Source of the DNA: Sequoia sempervirens
Taxonomy: Eukaryota; Streptophyta; Pinopsida; Cupressales; Cupressaceae
NCBI GenBank assembly: GCA_007258455.2
Contig: VDFB02321277.1
Location: 1-64,000, forward strand
Reading direction: 5' to 3'
Length of the DNA: 64,000 nt
Part shown: in pieces, positions 14,333 to 26,648 of the stretch
Layout of the letters: every line of letters begins with the position of its first letter
How positions within the stretch are numbered: the first letter of the stretch is position 1
Translations under genes and position numbers: made by a program
Notes under the pieces: model-generated
The model's input: only the letters and a program-made list of their open reading frames with translations
The model's database searches: none
Told to the model about the DNA's origin: nothing

Positions 14333-15730
14333 GTTTTCTTAAATAATTTTGGTGGTCGTATGAATCTTAAAAAGTTTAAGCTCCAAAATTTGCAAAAGTT
14401 GGTGGTCTCATAAATTATTATAAAAAAATTAATTGGTAGGAATATAAAATTTTCAGATTATTGATAAGTGACAGAAATTTTTTCTAAGTTGGTGGAAGAA
14501 ATTTCTACCCTGACTCCAAATGCACCCCCTTAAGATAGATTCCCATAGATGAGGACTTCTAAAAAAATTGAGTGGGTACTGCTGAGATTTTTTAGGAATA
14601 TTTTTAACCGGGGTGGTCCCATGAATTTTGTAGTGCACCTTAAGCTTCAAATTCTATGATTTTTATTATTTTGTGTATTCAACTCAAGAGAGTAAATAAA
14701 TATATAATAATAAAAAAATTGACTGATGGGAATTTAAAAACTCCAGATTATTAACAAGTGGCAGAAAAAAATCTTAAATTGATGGGGCAGTTTCTAGCCA
14801 TACGCCAAATACACCCATTCAAAATTTCAAACTAAAAAGTGGGGGCTATTATTATTCACAAAAATATGGTGAGATTCTATGGGGAAGAGGGGTGTGGGCT
14901 TCCTGAAAAAAAATTCAGAGATTTTTTATGAATTTTGTATTGCAATTTAAGTTTAACAGTTTAAGTTCTGAAATTTACAGAAGCTGGTGGTCTCATGATT
15001 TTTTTTTTGCATATTCAATTCAATAGAGTAAATAAATATAAAATAATAAAAAAATTAATTGTTGAAAATTTAAAAATCTCATATAATTGACAAGTGGCAG
15101 AAAAAGGTCTATGGGGCAATTTTTAGTCCCACCCCAACTGCACTTGCTTAAATCTTCGAACTAAAAGTAGGGGATGCTATTGTTAGGGAAAAGATTCTAA
15201 GGCTAGGGTCCCATAAGGGACTTGAAGATCCATTTTGAAGGAGCAGCAGATCCAATGAAGCCAAAAAAAATGCTACAGGGTTAATTAAAATCTTTTTCTC
15301 AATAATAGCAGTTCCTACTTTTTAGTTCAAAAATTTAAGCGGGTGCAAAAAGGGTGGGGCTAAAAATTGCCCCACTAGCTTAAACTTTATTTCTGCTATT
15401 TGTGAATAGTTTTAAAATTGACACCAATTAATTTATTAAGCTTTTGTGAATCATTTTAAAATTTACACCAATTAATTTATTATTACTTTTTATTTAGTTA
15501 CTTTGAATTGAATATGCAAAATAATATAATTCACGAGACCACCAACTTCAGATTAAATTATACTACAAAATTAATGAAACCACCTACTTAAAAATAATTT
15601 AAAAAAATTCCCCTAATTCTTTTTAGGAAGCCCCCCTCCACGGGACTGTTTTTAGCATATATTTTTTGCTCCATGAGATCCCCTACTCTTTGAAATAAAA
15701 CCTAAGCTCCTTTCGCCTCCTCCCTCCTCC
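14333..15730. mobile_element. Long inverted-repeat (foldback) element, copy 1
   Basis: About 1.4 kb without coding capacity. Three related direct units occupy roughly 14333-14600, 14600-14930 and 14930-15195. Each has 'ggtggtctcatga', 'gacaagtggcagaaa' and 'cccaccccaa' landmarks. A fourth copy in reverse orientation lies at about 15285-15690. The last left unit and the reversed unit form arms of about 350-400 bp around a centre of about 90 bp (15196-15285). This fits a foldback or MITE-like non-autonomous DNA transposon. Terminal repeats and target duplications are not sharply defined by eye. The same structure is in copy 2. Confidence 0.65.
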
Positions 15731-16442
15731 CCTCTCTTCCAAAATGTCAAACCTTTGAATATAGTGTCTATGTTGGAGAAAAACAAAGTAAACACGACTT
15801 TTGAGACAAAAGAGTCTTAATGAGAATATATTTTCTATTTATTTCAATAAAATTTATATAAAATATTTATAAATAAAATATAAAATGTTTACAAATAATT
15901 TTATAGTTATTGTTATATCTATTTTTTTAGAGTTGTCATTGTGTATGTTCTAGAGTTGCTAGATGTGAATGCTCTTTGGAGCTAGTGTGTATAAAGACTC
16001 TCTTTCTAAACCATTGCTTTGTGTTTTCTTTCTATTGGTTTTGTTGTTAATTTTTTCACACTTTTTCTACTCTAATTTTTTTTCTATGTTTTCTTTTTCT
16101 TTTTCTCCTCTTTTTTGACTTTCGCCTACCACCAATTAATTTCCTTTCAATTACTGTTTAATTTTTAAAAAATTGGGGCATCCAAATTTTATCCTCCAAA
16201 AATAAATGATTTTCGTGGAAGTTGCAACAAAGAATGTTTTTAAATCTAAGAGATCTTGATCACGAATAAAGGACATGTTAGGAATTTAATGTTTTGAATC
16301 TAGTATAAATATATTTCCAATAGGAAAAATGAAGCAACAGCCTAGGAAGTTCTTGAAAAACAAATTGTGATTGATAAAATAAGAACCAAAAAAGGTGTAA
16401 TCCAAGGGTTGAATAATTTCATATCTATAAACTAGGACCTAG
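15731..16442. other. AT-rich spacer
   Basis: Non-coding DNA between the foldback element and the LINE tail. It is shared with copy 2, which lacks about 110 bp (16025-16135 here). Nothing else recognised. Confidence 0.4.
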
Positions 16443-19350
16443 TTTTTTTTATTGAGAAAATGCAGATTAAAAAGAAAAGAATGTAGTTAAAAACTGTAAA
16501 CTAAAACTGTATATAAGATACAAAACTCAAAACTAGGACAATAAAGTCACCATGATACAATGACAAGGATTGTTTGGAAGCTACATCAACAAACATGAAA
16601 ATCAACAACAACAATAATTACTACAACTACTCCTTGTTATAGTAGCAAGACCAACAATACAACAACAAAATCTTGTCATAATGCCCATGTACAAGATAAA
16701 TGTATGCCATCCATAACAAAAGTGAAGACGAACAACATAAACTATATAAAACAATAGCATAAACAATCAATTTTGCAAGAAAGGCCTTAGCCCTTGAGTA
16801 ATATAAATCTTTTGACTTCTGAGTAGTTGGTCCACTTGATGTTTGATGCATTGAATTTGAGAAACCATCTTTAAGTTCTTCCTGGAATACCCTTGTAGAA
16901 GAGAGAAGAAAGAAGCAAGACAATAAAAAATGTCAGAATAAAGCTTTAGAACAACAATTTCTTGGTGATCATTACTAAGCATTGCTTTACATCCATTTCT
17001 CCAAAGATGCAAAAAAATAACATGATGAACTCCATCAACAATAATATTATTGTGGAGCCCAACTCTGAGCAAGGCCTCTTTCCAATTAAGTTTATGCTAA
17101 AAAATAGCAGTTCCATTAAATTTGTACAACCTAACATCCCCAAAAAATGTGCCTCATATCTTCATGTTTTTGGAAAAAGGGGAAATTAAGGGGTTGGACC
17201 ATAATACACCTCAAATTTCCCCCAATAGGCAGTTTGCAATGTAGAACCTTCCAAGCCATTAATTGAGCCTCAAAATTGATTTTTGACTTCCAAATTTGTG
17301 GAGAAAGTTTTGCCCAAAATTTTTCGCTAAATCTAGAAGTTCAAGTGAGTTTTCTTGGATAGATCAAGGAGCAACTGCAGATATATATTTTTAAAGAAAA
17401 CAACAAGAAAGGATAAGTCAATAACCATAACCAATCTTTGAAAAAATTGCACTGAATAGGGGTGCATAGCTTCATGGAAAGTTCTAGTGGTATTAATGAC
17501 TACACAAAGATCACAAATGGTTTGTATTTGATGCTCAAATTAAAATGAGTTTAAACTATATGCCATGATAACCAATTCAAAGTAGTGAAATCCTAAAGGT
17601 TTCCCACCTTATTGATTCCTTTTTATATAGAAGATAAGATTGCTTCAAAAAACTTAAGGCTAGAGGTTGACCATGATATAAAATATGTTTATTCCACCAA
17701 ACATACGAAGTGGAGAAAATGAACCCATATTGAAGAGAGAAATATTTCCACTTTAGAAGATGACAGATATATTACCAAGCCTTCCAAATTGATTGAAATG
17801 GAGGTGAGGCTTTAATAGAAAAAAAGTCCACGCATGAAGGATTTTATCTAACCATCCCACATCTTGCCATTTAACATTAATTGAAGCAATGTGAATTCTG
17901 TTCCATATAATTTTTTTCCAAGGCTCATTACCTTTGATAGTTCTAATGATCCATTTAGCTGCTAAACATATCCCCTACGTTTTTGGGTCTATTAACCCCA
18001 AGCCTCCTTTGCATTTGGGTTGAATGCAATGATTCTAAGAAGTGGCAATAAAACCAATATTACCATCTCATTTAGTCCATAAGAACCATCGAATAATTTT
18101 AAACAAGTCCTCACAAATTTTATTGGAAGGCATCCAATAGGATGAGTAGTAAGTTACATGAGTGGCTAGGAAAATTTTGTTAGCAACTTGGATTTTTCTA
18201 GCTAAAGAAAGGATCTTGTTCCCCCAATTAAAAAGTTTAGATTTAACTCTATTAAGATACCAATTCCACATATTAGAAAGAGGAACCCCAAAACCAAATT
18301 GTATCTGAATATATCTCATAATTTCCCTGTGTTTAATATGTTTCCATTCCTGAGATATCCAATGAGGGATAGGCCCAACCCAAATCATCAAGAATTATGT
18401 TTTATCATGAGCAATCTTAGATCTCGAAACAATACAATACAATTCCAAAATATCCATCGTGTTGGAGATATCTTTTTTAGAATTTTGTAAAAATAATAAG
18501 CTATCATCAACATAATTTGAGAATTAATGACAACATCACTTTGATGGATGGATATTCAAAAAATGATCATTTTAGAAGCACTTTGAAGCATATAACCCAA
18601 AGCATTAGTTGTAAGCACATAGAGATATGGAGCTAAGGGACATCCTTGTTGAATAGAACTTTGTAAGGGGAAGGGGTCAATCACCATATTAGCATTCACA
18701 TCTTGAAACCACATTCGAACGTGAGCTCGAATTTTAGGCATGAACCCCAACCAATGAAGCATGCTAAGGATAAAGTTCCATCAAATCCTATCATAAGCCT
18801 TATCAAAATCAAGTTTGATAAGAATAGTGTTTTGACTAGGTTTAGTTTGTTGAGCCCATTCACAAGTTTCCCAAGCCAAAATCAGATTGTCAAGAATATA
18901 TTTTCCAACAATAAAACCTATTTTTTCAGCTCAAACAATTCCTTGTACCACAAGTTTAACCCAAATAGCAAGGGATTTTGCTATAATTTTATAGGAGGTG
19001 TTAAGAAGTGTTGTGTGACGCCAACTAGAGATAGTATCCTCCTCCTTTCCTTTGGGAAGAAGCTTGATTATGCCACCATTAATTGATGGGCCTAAAGATC
19101 TTTTCTCAAATGCCTATAGATATAAGAAACACAAATATTCCTTAATATGATGCCACATAGCTCGATAAAATTCCATGGGGATCCCATTGCTTCTTACAAA
19201 TTTATAAGGGGCCATAGAAAAAATAGAATTTTCCAACTCTTCTAGAGAAATTCAATTCTATCAAGATATCGACTAAAATCAACACCTATTCGGGTAGGAA
19301 TATAACCTCTAACCATATCCTCAAGGGAACTTTTAATATCTTGCCATGCA
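16443..19350 (-). mobile_element. LINE B, 3' portion (RT to tail), degenerate
   Basis: Minus-strand L1-type LINE. The tail is a T run on the plus strand at about 16443-16452 (a poly(A) on the minus strand). Moving 5' on the element are a zf-RVT-like segment near 17100-17330 (IWKSKINFEAQLMAWKVLHCKLP), the RT thumb region at 18391-18068, a YVDD-type active site near 18510 (in a shifted frame), the QGCPLAPYLYVL motif near 18640 and LIKLDFDKAYDR near 18800. N-terminal RT (GPSINGGIIKLLPKG) lies near 19080. Frameshifts and stops are frequent. The first 950 bp (16443-17391) are inside duplication copy 1 and recur at about 61066-62013. Confidence 0.8.
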
Positions 19351-20610
19351 CAATGCTGATCAATTTTCAAGCTTAAGGGCTCATCCAAAAGCTTGTGTAG
19401 AATTTGATATGAATAATCCATTACTTGAAAACATTAAACTTATTGGTCCTAGTTTTAAACTTGACCAGCCAATAGTGTATCTAAATAAACCTAATGCTTG
19501 TTTCTATTGTCGAAAGGAAGGTCATTTGATTTGTGAGTGTCTTATCAGACTTGGAACAAACTGGTTCAACCACCTCAAACCTCTCTGAGTAGTCAGTTCT
19601 TCCCTCATCCCACACTTTTTACTGATAATTTGCCACCATCCTTGTATTTCTTTTGATGTTTCTGGTGAATCTCCCCCTTCTTACAAAGACACAATTATGA
19701 TTGATGGTTGGAGATTTGTTAGAAAGAGAAAAGAACCATTGGTCCCTTCCCCTACTCCCATCCCTCACCCTTCTCCCAATGAAACCACTTCCCCTTCTTC
19801 TCTTTCTTCACCTATTCCATCTGTTCATGAATGTTCTTCTCCCTTGTCATTGCTCTCCCCCTCATCATGCCTCTCCCATGGATCCTCATTTTTGTGATTC
19901 CTCTCATTCTCATCATAGATCTAGGCCTCCTTCTACCTCCAATGATCATTATTGCAAGGAACATGAGTTTAATCTTGATAATAGTTTCAACGTGTTGGCT
20001 CATGGTGATGATTCTTCTAATCAACATCATGAATTTTAAACTCCTTTCATGGAATGTCAGAGGGGTTTCTCTCCCTCAATGTAAATATAAAGTTAAGGAG
20101 TTAGTTGCAAAATGGAAGCTTGAAGATTTATTTCTTCAAGAAGTTAAACTCAGTAGCATTAGACTTGAAGCTTCCTTATGTAATGTTAGGAAATATGCCT
20201 TTTTTTTTTCATACATCTCATTTAGATGGAAAAGGTGGTGCTATAATCAGGATTTCATTATGGGTCTCAAAGTTTGTCATTAATAAGGGTGAAGACCCCT
20301 CCCATAGTTGTGTTTGGGTTCTTACCATCATCAATGGTCATCTCATTGGATTTTATTCTATATATGCTTCCAACTTCTCTAAAGATCGAATCCTTCTTTG
20401 GGACTAGATGGCCAATAATTTACCCAATGCAGATTGGATTTTAGGTGGGGACTTTAACATGGTTGAACATTCTCAAGACCGCAGTTGGAATAAACTGATA
20501 AATCTCTTCATGGTCATTCTACTAATGAGTGTAAGTCTTTGAGTGATAAAATTCAACATCTTAAGTTACATGGTGGTGCTCTTCCTTGTGTTGATGTGCC
20601 TACTTCTAAT
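19351..20610 (+). mobile_element. LINE B, 5' portion in inverted orientation
   Basis: Plus-strand ORF1 and endonuclease of a LINE. 19346-19588 carries a CX2CX4HX4C zinc knuckle (CFYCRKEGHLICEC, about 19497-19538). 19697-20039 is a proline/serine-rich ORF1 C-terminus (DGWRFVRKRK). ORF2 starts at ATG 20029, overlapping the ORF1 end (TAA at 20037) by 11 bases. It opens with KLLSWNVRGV and FLQEVKL, the start of an AP-like endonuclease, and GGDFNMVEHSQDRSW follows near 20440. Together with the minus-strand RT part this is one LINE whose 5' third is inverted. Endonuclease homology fades near 20570-20610. Confidence 0.7.
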
Positions 20611-21568
20611 TGATATTGATTTTCCTCCTATCATGTTGCTCATTACTATGTGACATTAGTAGCTTTATGTGTCTTGCTCATTGCCATTCATAGTGGTACA
20701 ATTTTAGGTACAACCATATCTATCTTGGAAACAACATGATAGTTCTTGGTGGTTGTCTTTGTCTCTATGATTGGGGGGCAACGATAACTAGTTTTTCAAG
20801 GTGTGCATTCTTTTCAAGGATCACCTCTTCCTCTCTTTCTACTTAAAATACCAACATAGCAAGTATGTTGCCATTTTAAGTGGGGGGCATATTTTCCCCC
20901 ATTCATTGTTTGCATGTTCCCTTCTTAGTGATGATGAAATATATCTCCTAGGAAGTGTGATCTTTCTGTCAATTAATATTATTTTATTGACATTGGCATT
21001 ATTTCATTTTGGCATTTTGACATTTCTTGTTTAGGATAGCATATTGATCATGTTGTGGTTAGTACAATGGGAGCTTATAGACTTGACATAAATTCTCATT
21101 GTATGGTGAGAGCCTAGACAGAGGCATGAATTTCTCACTTATCCATATTTTTTTAAGCTCTTGTGAGCGTATTTTTCTAAAGGCCACCTAGCATAACACA
21201 ATTTTTTTTCCTGTGGAGCCTTGGCATTTTTCAAAAGGCTACCTATCATAACACAATTTTCTTTCCTATGGAGCCTTTGTGTTGGATGGATGTGGCATAA
21301 TACAAAATTGTTAACGTTCATCTTTCTCTTCTCTTCGCTTTAACTTTAACATTGTATGTTTGTGTATCTTATCTTGTTGTTACATAACATACATCTTGTG
21401 TGTGTTCCTTTGTGCTTATGTTGGTTATCCATAGGATCTTGATCTTGGGGGCTTGTCCACCTCCTTGAACTTTATCATCCTATCCAGCTAACATTGGTGA
21501 ACTTGGACCCCTCTTGACGCATATTTGTCTAGTTTAGTGTGAGTTTGATGCAAGTTCATCCTCTTGAA
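20611..21568 (+). other. Probable internal region of an LTR element, no coding recognised
   Basis: Sequence between the LINE endonuclease end and a polypurine tract. It contains two direct copies of a 44-bp unit (about 21180-21222 and 21235-21278, each with 'cataacacaatttt' and 'gtggagcctt'-like cores). No ORF family identified. Confidence 0.35.
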
Positions 21569-21585
21569 CTAAAGTGGGGGCTAAA
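21569..21585 (+). promoter_or_regulatory. Candidate polypurine tract
   Basis: The purine-rich run AAAGTGGGGG (21571-21580) lies just before a TG at 21586, the usual position of the plus-strand primer site next to a 3' LTR. Confidence 0.45.
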
Positions 21586-22700
21586 TGTAGTGTAGAAAAA
21601 TGTATCCCTTTACATTTTCTCACTTGTTTGGGCCCTTCTAGTTAAAATGGAATTAATAATGCCTTAATTTAGTGTTGTAAAATGTAGTTATTTACACTTT
21701 CACACTTATTTAGGGCTCCCTTAATTAATTGAGCTTAATTATGCTTTAATCCTTTAATTCATTTACAAGCCCATTAAATTACATTTCTGAAGGGGAAACC
21801 CAACATTCATTAATGCCTAAACATAACACTTTTCATTGAGCAATGTGTGTTCTAGGAATTAGGGTCTAGGACCCATTTTACCATGGGTAATGGGTCCTCC
21901 CTAGGACTTGGAACCCATTTTTAAAACATGTTTTGGTGATATTTTTATCATCCTAAATTTAAATTTCAAATGTCAGCTTGTAATGTTTGAATTTAAAGAA
22001 ATTAAGGATAAGTGTCTATAAATACAAGGTTATTTCATCAATTTAAGTAATCTAGCAAGATGTGAACTTAACAAGATCCAAGATTATTGTCAAGAACATT
22101 CAAGAGTATATTTCTTCATCATTTGTAGCAACATTTAATATCTCAAGCATCATGTCAAGGCTATTTCAATCATGCATGTTTTTGGAGCTAACGTTGTGAT
22201 GTAGGTTTCAAGATCTAACCCAAGCATTCTAGTCAAAGTTTCAAACAAGGATTCAAGTACCAAGATCCACATCCATTGAAGCCATTTCATGCAATATCTA
22301 CATCAGGATTTCAGTCTTTTCAAGGTTTATTCAAGGGTTTAGTGAGTTCCAATGTTGAGTTATCCATTCATCATTCCTTTCATGCTATTTCATTTCATTT
22401 CAAGGTTTAATTACCAAAATGGGGTTTGACCAAGGAAAACCCCCATTCACCCAAAAAAACATTTCCCCCCTCTCTTTGTGTGCTGCAGATTTGTAGGTTG
22501 AAGATCTCAAAAGTGCAAAATTGTAAAGTTGCATTTGTTGTCACCTTTGTTGTTATCTCACAAAAAATCACATCCCAGATTCATTTCTAATTGTCTGACT
22601 ATGAAACCCAAACGATCTAGAAGTACAAACATAGGAGCAAAGGACCCAAAAATCAATTTTGGAAAGGTGAACATGGACCCACTTTCCCATGGGAAAATGA
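21586..22700 (+). mobile_element. Candidate 3' LTR, plus orientation
   Basis: Begins TGTAGTGTAG directly after the polypurine tract. Its first about 175 bp hold two diverged copies of a roughly 90-bp unit ('aaaatgta...ttacactttc.cactt.ttt.gg'). A TATA box (TATAAATA, 22017-22024) lies about 430 bp in, as in many LTR promoters. The right end is not resolved; 22700 is a guess. No matching second LTR is visible in the window. Confidence 0.4.
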
Positions 22701-23399
22701 GTCCCAAGCAAGCTTGTAGAAACAACATTTTATGATAGGTGCACAACATTTATCTTTCCCATATTTTCTAGAAAGTTTGTTGTTTCTCTTAGTTTTATGC
22801 TTAATCTTCAAGATCCAAGTGATAGATGGAATTTTGGAGTTGATTTGATATTTTTAGTTTTTCTCTCCAAATTGTTGTTTGACCTTGACCCTCGTCCTTC
22901 AGTCACAAGGGAATTTGAATATTCACACTTTGAGTTGATTCACCTACCTGGGTTTATAATCATTTCATTGTGTGGATCTCATTTCCTAATGAAATGAGAG
23001 AAGTAGGACCCCCTTTACCCTCTTTGGATCCACTTTTCCATTTTGGGAAACCTAGCAACCTAGTTTTCTATGTTTTCTCATAGTATAAATACATTGCACT
23101 CAAATAAACTCCCATATATAGGGTACAAAAAGACATAATCAACAAGATAGGTTCTATAATATATTGCATAACCATGAAACAAACAATATTGTAAACAAAC
23201 TCCACAACATATTCAAAACACTCTTTTCCCAACATAGTAAATAAACTAATTTATCCTTTCCAACATAAAGACAAAGGTATAGAAACTAGTATGCCTATAT
23301 AAGCTCTAATTGATTAAACTCCTTCCTAGTACATTGAATCCTCAAAATTGATTGACACCTCCTCCAAGATTCACTTGACTAGATCCTCCTCTAACTTTT
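22701..23399. other. No feature recognised
   Basis: AT-rich DNA without a recognisable gene. It may be the end of the preceding LTR or the start of the next element. Confidence 0.35.
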
Positions 23400-24188
23400 C
23401 TCTAAATCTCATGATAACACGTGCAAATACAAAATACCAAAGTAACTCTCAACTCACAAGCTCTCAACTCACAATAAAACTGCATCAAGATAATCAGAAA
23501 GATAAGTGTGTAGAATTTGGTAGAATGGGCACCTCTATTTATACTAATTTGTGAGCAACCAAAGGCTACAAACAAGTATTTCTACCACCTTTCTTCCTCA
23601 TGCAACTACTCACTCAGAGGTTTGCAACACATGACAGTTCTAAAGCTAAGTATTTGGGACAACAAACTCAAAACATGTTTCCTAATTCGAATTCCATTGC
23701 AATATATTGCCAAGTTTACACTTGACTGAGTCTAAAGACTTATTTACAAGCTTATTTGAATTCATAGAATTCTTTTGCATTACAACATATACCAAATATG
23801 GTGCCACCTCTATGTTTTGACACCTCCTTCACATGCGTGACATGCTGACTTATTCTTTGTTTCAAACAACATTCACTTCCCTACTCAAGCATTTAACACA
23901 ACTACAAAATTCATACGTGCCATACTTTAATGTTTGACTTAGTCATGTTTTACTTTATGTGCTGGATTAACTACCACTTAAAGCTTCATGCACCCCATGG
24001 TATATTATATACTTTGCTGCATATATTACAACAATATGATCAACGCTATCTTATGCACTTTATGGTTTATATTAATAACTTCAATTCTAATATATATATT
24101 ATAGATATGTGTGTGTATATATACATACATTCCATAGTATATATACATTCCATAGTCTAGATATATATACATATATATATTGAAATAC

Positions 24189-24224
<36 letters not shown>

Positions 24225-24349
24225 CATAAGTTTTACCAAATACATTAACAAACATACTTATATAATATATAAATATAAGGGATAATATTACACACACACA
24301 TATCTATGTGTGTGTGTTATTATAACATTACACATATATATTCTTAACA
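23400..24349 (-). mobile_element. Candidate LTR, minus orientation
   Basis: On the minus strand the sequence TGTTAAGAA starts at 24349 and is directly preceded by TATAGAAGGGGA (24361-24350), a plausible polypurine tract. A TATA box TATAAATAG lies on the minus strand at 23543-23535, about 800 bp into the putative LTR. The distal end and a partner LTR were not found. Another reading is given for the neighbouring G+T-rich tract. Confidence 0.35.
24100..24340. repeat. TA and CA/TG microsatellites
   Basis: Runs of (TA)n near 24165-24220 and facing (CA)n and (TG)n near 24290-24318. The pair 'cacacacacata ... tatgtgtgtgtgt' can fold into a hairpin. Confidence 0.85.
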
Positions 24350-24361
24350 TCCCCTTCTATA

Positions 24362-26648
24362 AAAAAAACTACGGATGGAGAGAGCACATGCGATGGGCGG
24401 GAAGAGCCGTTGAAGAGGCTTTTGAATTTTCCCAAAGGCAATGATGAAGAGAGCAATGGTGAGGACGAGGATGGGGATGGTGGTTCCCTTCCTGTTTGGC
24501 TGAAATTTGTTGTGCAGGGCGTTAGCGTGCCTGGTGGTGCTATTTTGGTTGATGATGACTCTCCTATGATCGTTGTTTCTCTACAACTTACTGAGGGTGT
24601 TGGCTTTGAGTCGGTTGATGAGGACGTAGGATTCCTTTTGCTAGTGGTTTGGAGGCTGCAGCTGGAAGGGTTAGTTGTTCAGTCTGTGTTTGGATCTACC
24701 GCTTTGGGGCTGAGTTTGCTCGATTCGGTGGTTTCTCGTGTGGCTTTTGTGTTGATGGTGGGGGCAGCTTGCTGTGTTTTTCACAGTGGGAGGTGTTGTT
24801 CTTCCATCCTCATGTTTCTTTGCCTATTTTGTGGCATCTATAGGTTGCTTACTCCCAATTGTGTTTGCTTTTGAGGGAGTGGTGTCGGGGCTTGGGTTAT
24901 GCCGTGGCCTACTTGGTTTTTCCTTTCTATTATTTTGGGGTGTGCGGATGCAGTGATGGCTACAATTTTTCAATTTTCTCTGTGGTTATAGAGGTTAGCA
25001 TCTCTAAATTTGACGACGATGGTGTTGGCCTTTGTGGGTTTTGGTGGGTTTTGGTCATTCCTACTAATAGGTTGCCTGTTGACTGTTGGCTTTTCTTCTA
25101 TCTGCTCAAATTTTGGGAGTGCCCTCTCTCTATGCTAGCAGATTGGCTCTGGTTTTTTCCCCTATTGGGTGCTGTTGAGGTTTTGGGTGTCGTTTTTGTT
25201 CTATCCTGTCATTGGAGTGGCTTGTATAGGAATTCTTCTAGGGCATGTGGTTGGGTTAACATTAGGGACTCTAGATCTAGCACGACTAGTTCCTTTGGTG
25301 GTCTCTCCCTTTCCTGATGTGTTTCCTTTTATCCTTTTCTTTTCCTTCTCTAGTCAGGTGGGGTCTGATGATGACTATTGCCTCCTCTGCTCTATCATTG
25401 GGGTGTTGGTTGGCTACTTATGCTCTCTTTGTTGCTCGTCTCTTGCTGCTCTCTCGTGGTTGGTGGGGTCAGGGTGGTGTTTAGTTGTAGCACATTATGG
25501 CTACAATGATGGAGTTGTCTCAGAAACTTTGGGGCTAGTTGTTAGTAGGATCTTTGCCCGTGTTTATGGCTGAGTGTTTGCTTCGTTGGATTACTCTTTG
25601 GTCGCTTGTGGTCATCATCTTGTTGGGAATGAAGGTTTGTGTGGCCATCTTTGTTCTGGAGAGATGGGGGTCTACTGCTTGTGTGGTGCAGATTGGTTTG
25701 TGCTGGTGGATTGGAGCTGCTAGTTTCTTGCTATAGATGTGTTTGATGGGGGATGGATTTTGTGCTCCTTTGGAAGTCTTGTTCTCTCTCACAACCCAGG
25801 TAGGGTTGAGGCATAAGAGTATTGATGATGCTGGTTCTATTCTTACTTTCTTCCTTGTTTCCTCATGTTGTGACTTCTATTGAGGTGAAGTCTTATCCTT
25901 TTGAGGTGGAGGCTATGGTTCTGGTTGAAAGTAATGATCTCCTTCACATGGCCCCCTCTCTAGCTTCTCCTTTAGAGGTGGTGCTATCTCCTATTGAGGT
26001 GGAGATGGGTTTTGCTGGAGGGGCTTGGTGGTGCTACTGTGGGCTTCTGGTTGCTTTCCTTTCTACCATGCTATCTTACTCCTCTATTGAGGTAGAGTGT
26101 TTTAGAAGGCTGGTCTATGTTTGGGTGCTCTTGCTGCCTTGTTTCTTTTCCCATTCTTGAATCCTATTGAGGTGTGATCTATGGTCAGGTTCTAGTTTCT
26201 CTACAGTAACTTGTGTTTTTTAACCCTCCTTTAGTAAGAAGTTGTTAGGAACTTCTTGCCTAAAATGTGTGGAAGGTTTGCTGCAGTCCAACTGCTGTAG
26301 GTGTTTGGTGGCCTGGTTGTTCTGGGCAGTCTTATGGGCCTACAGTTTTGTGGGTTGTTCTTGGTTCAATAGGGCTGGTTTTTGTCTTATGTGTTTAGTT
26401 GCTACTGATTATGGAGCTTGGTCTAGGTTGTTAGTTAGTCTCTAACCCAGGACTATTGTTGGTTCTATGTGTTCTATTTCTTCTTGTTTCTGCTAACCAG
26501 GAGTTGTTAATGTCTCTGTTGTGCTACTGCGGTGTCTCTGCAGTTCTATTTCATTAGAAAAGTTGGAGACTTTGTTGTTTGGAAGTGTTCATCCCTTAGC
26601 TCTATAAAAAGTTCTTGGTCCTTTCAAAACCTTGCTTACCTTATAAAA
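24362..26648 (+). other. G+T-rich, A-poor tract of unknown nature
   Basis: About 2.3 kb with strongly skewed composition (plus strand rich in G and T, poor in A), unlike the AT-rich flanks. Several open frames exceed 110 codons (24410-24874, 24859-25317, 25169-25573, 25822-26160), but shortage of A lowers stop frequency and none shows a known motif. The tract lies between two copies of AACATTACACATATA (24324-24338 and 26649-26663). Its right side ends in TTATAAAAAA, so it could be a retroposed insert with a 15-bp target duplication. Alternatively it is the internal region of the minus-strand LTR element ending at 24349. Confidence 0.4.

Noticed and set aside
19812..20030. Met/Arg-rich minus-strand ORF
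   Set aside because: It is the reverse of the Ser/Pro-rich LINE ORF1 tail; its odd composition follows from that.
24859..25573. Cys/Leu/Val-rich ORFs as possible membrane proteins
   Set aside because: They overlap in different frames and arise from a G+T-rich, A-poor stretch where stops are rare. The hydrophobic residues follow from T-rich codons.
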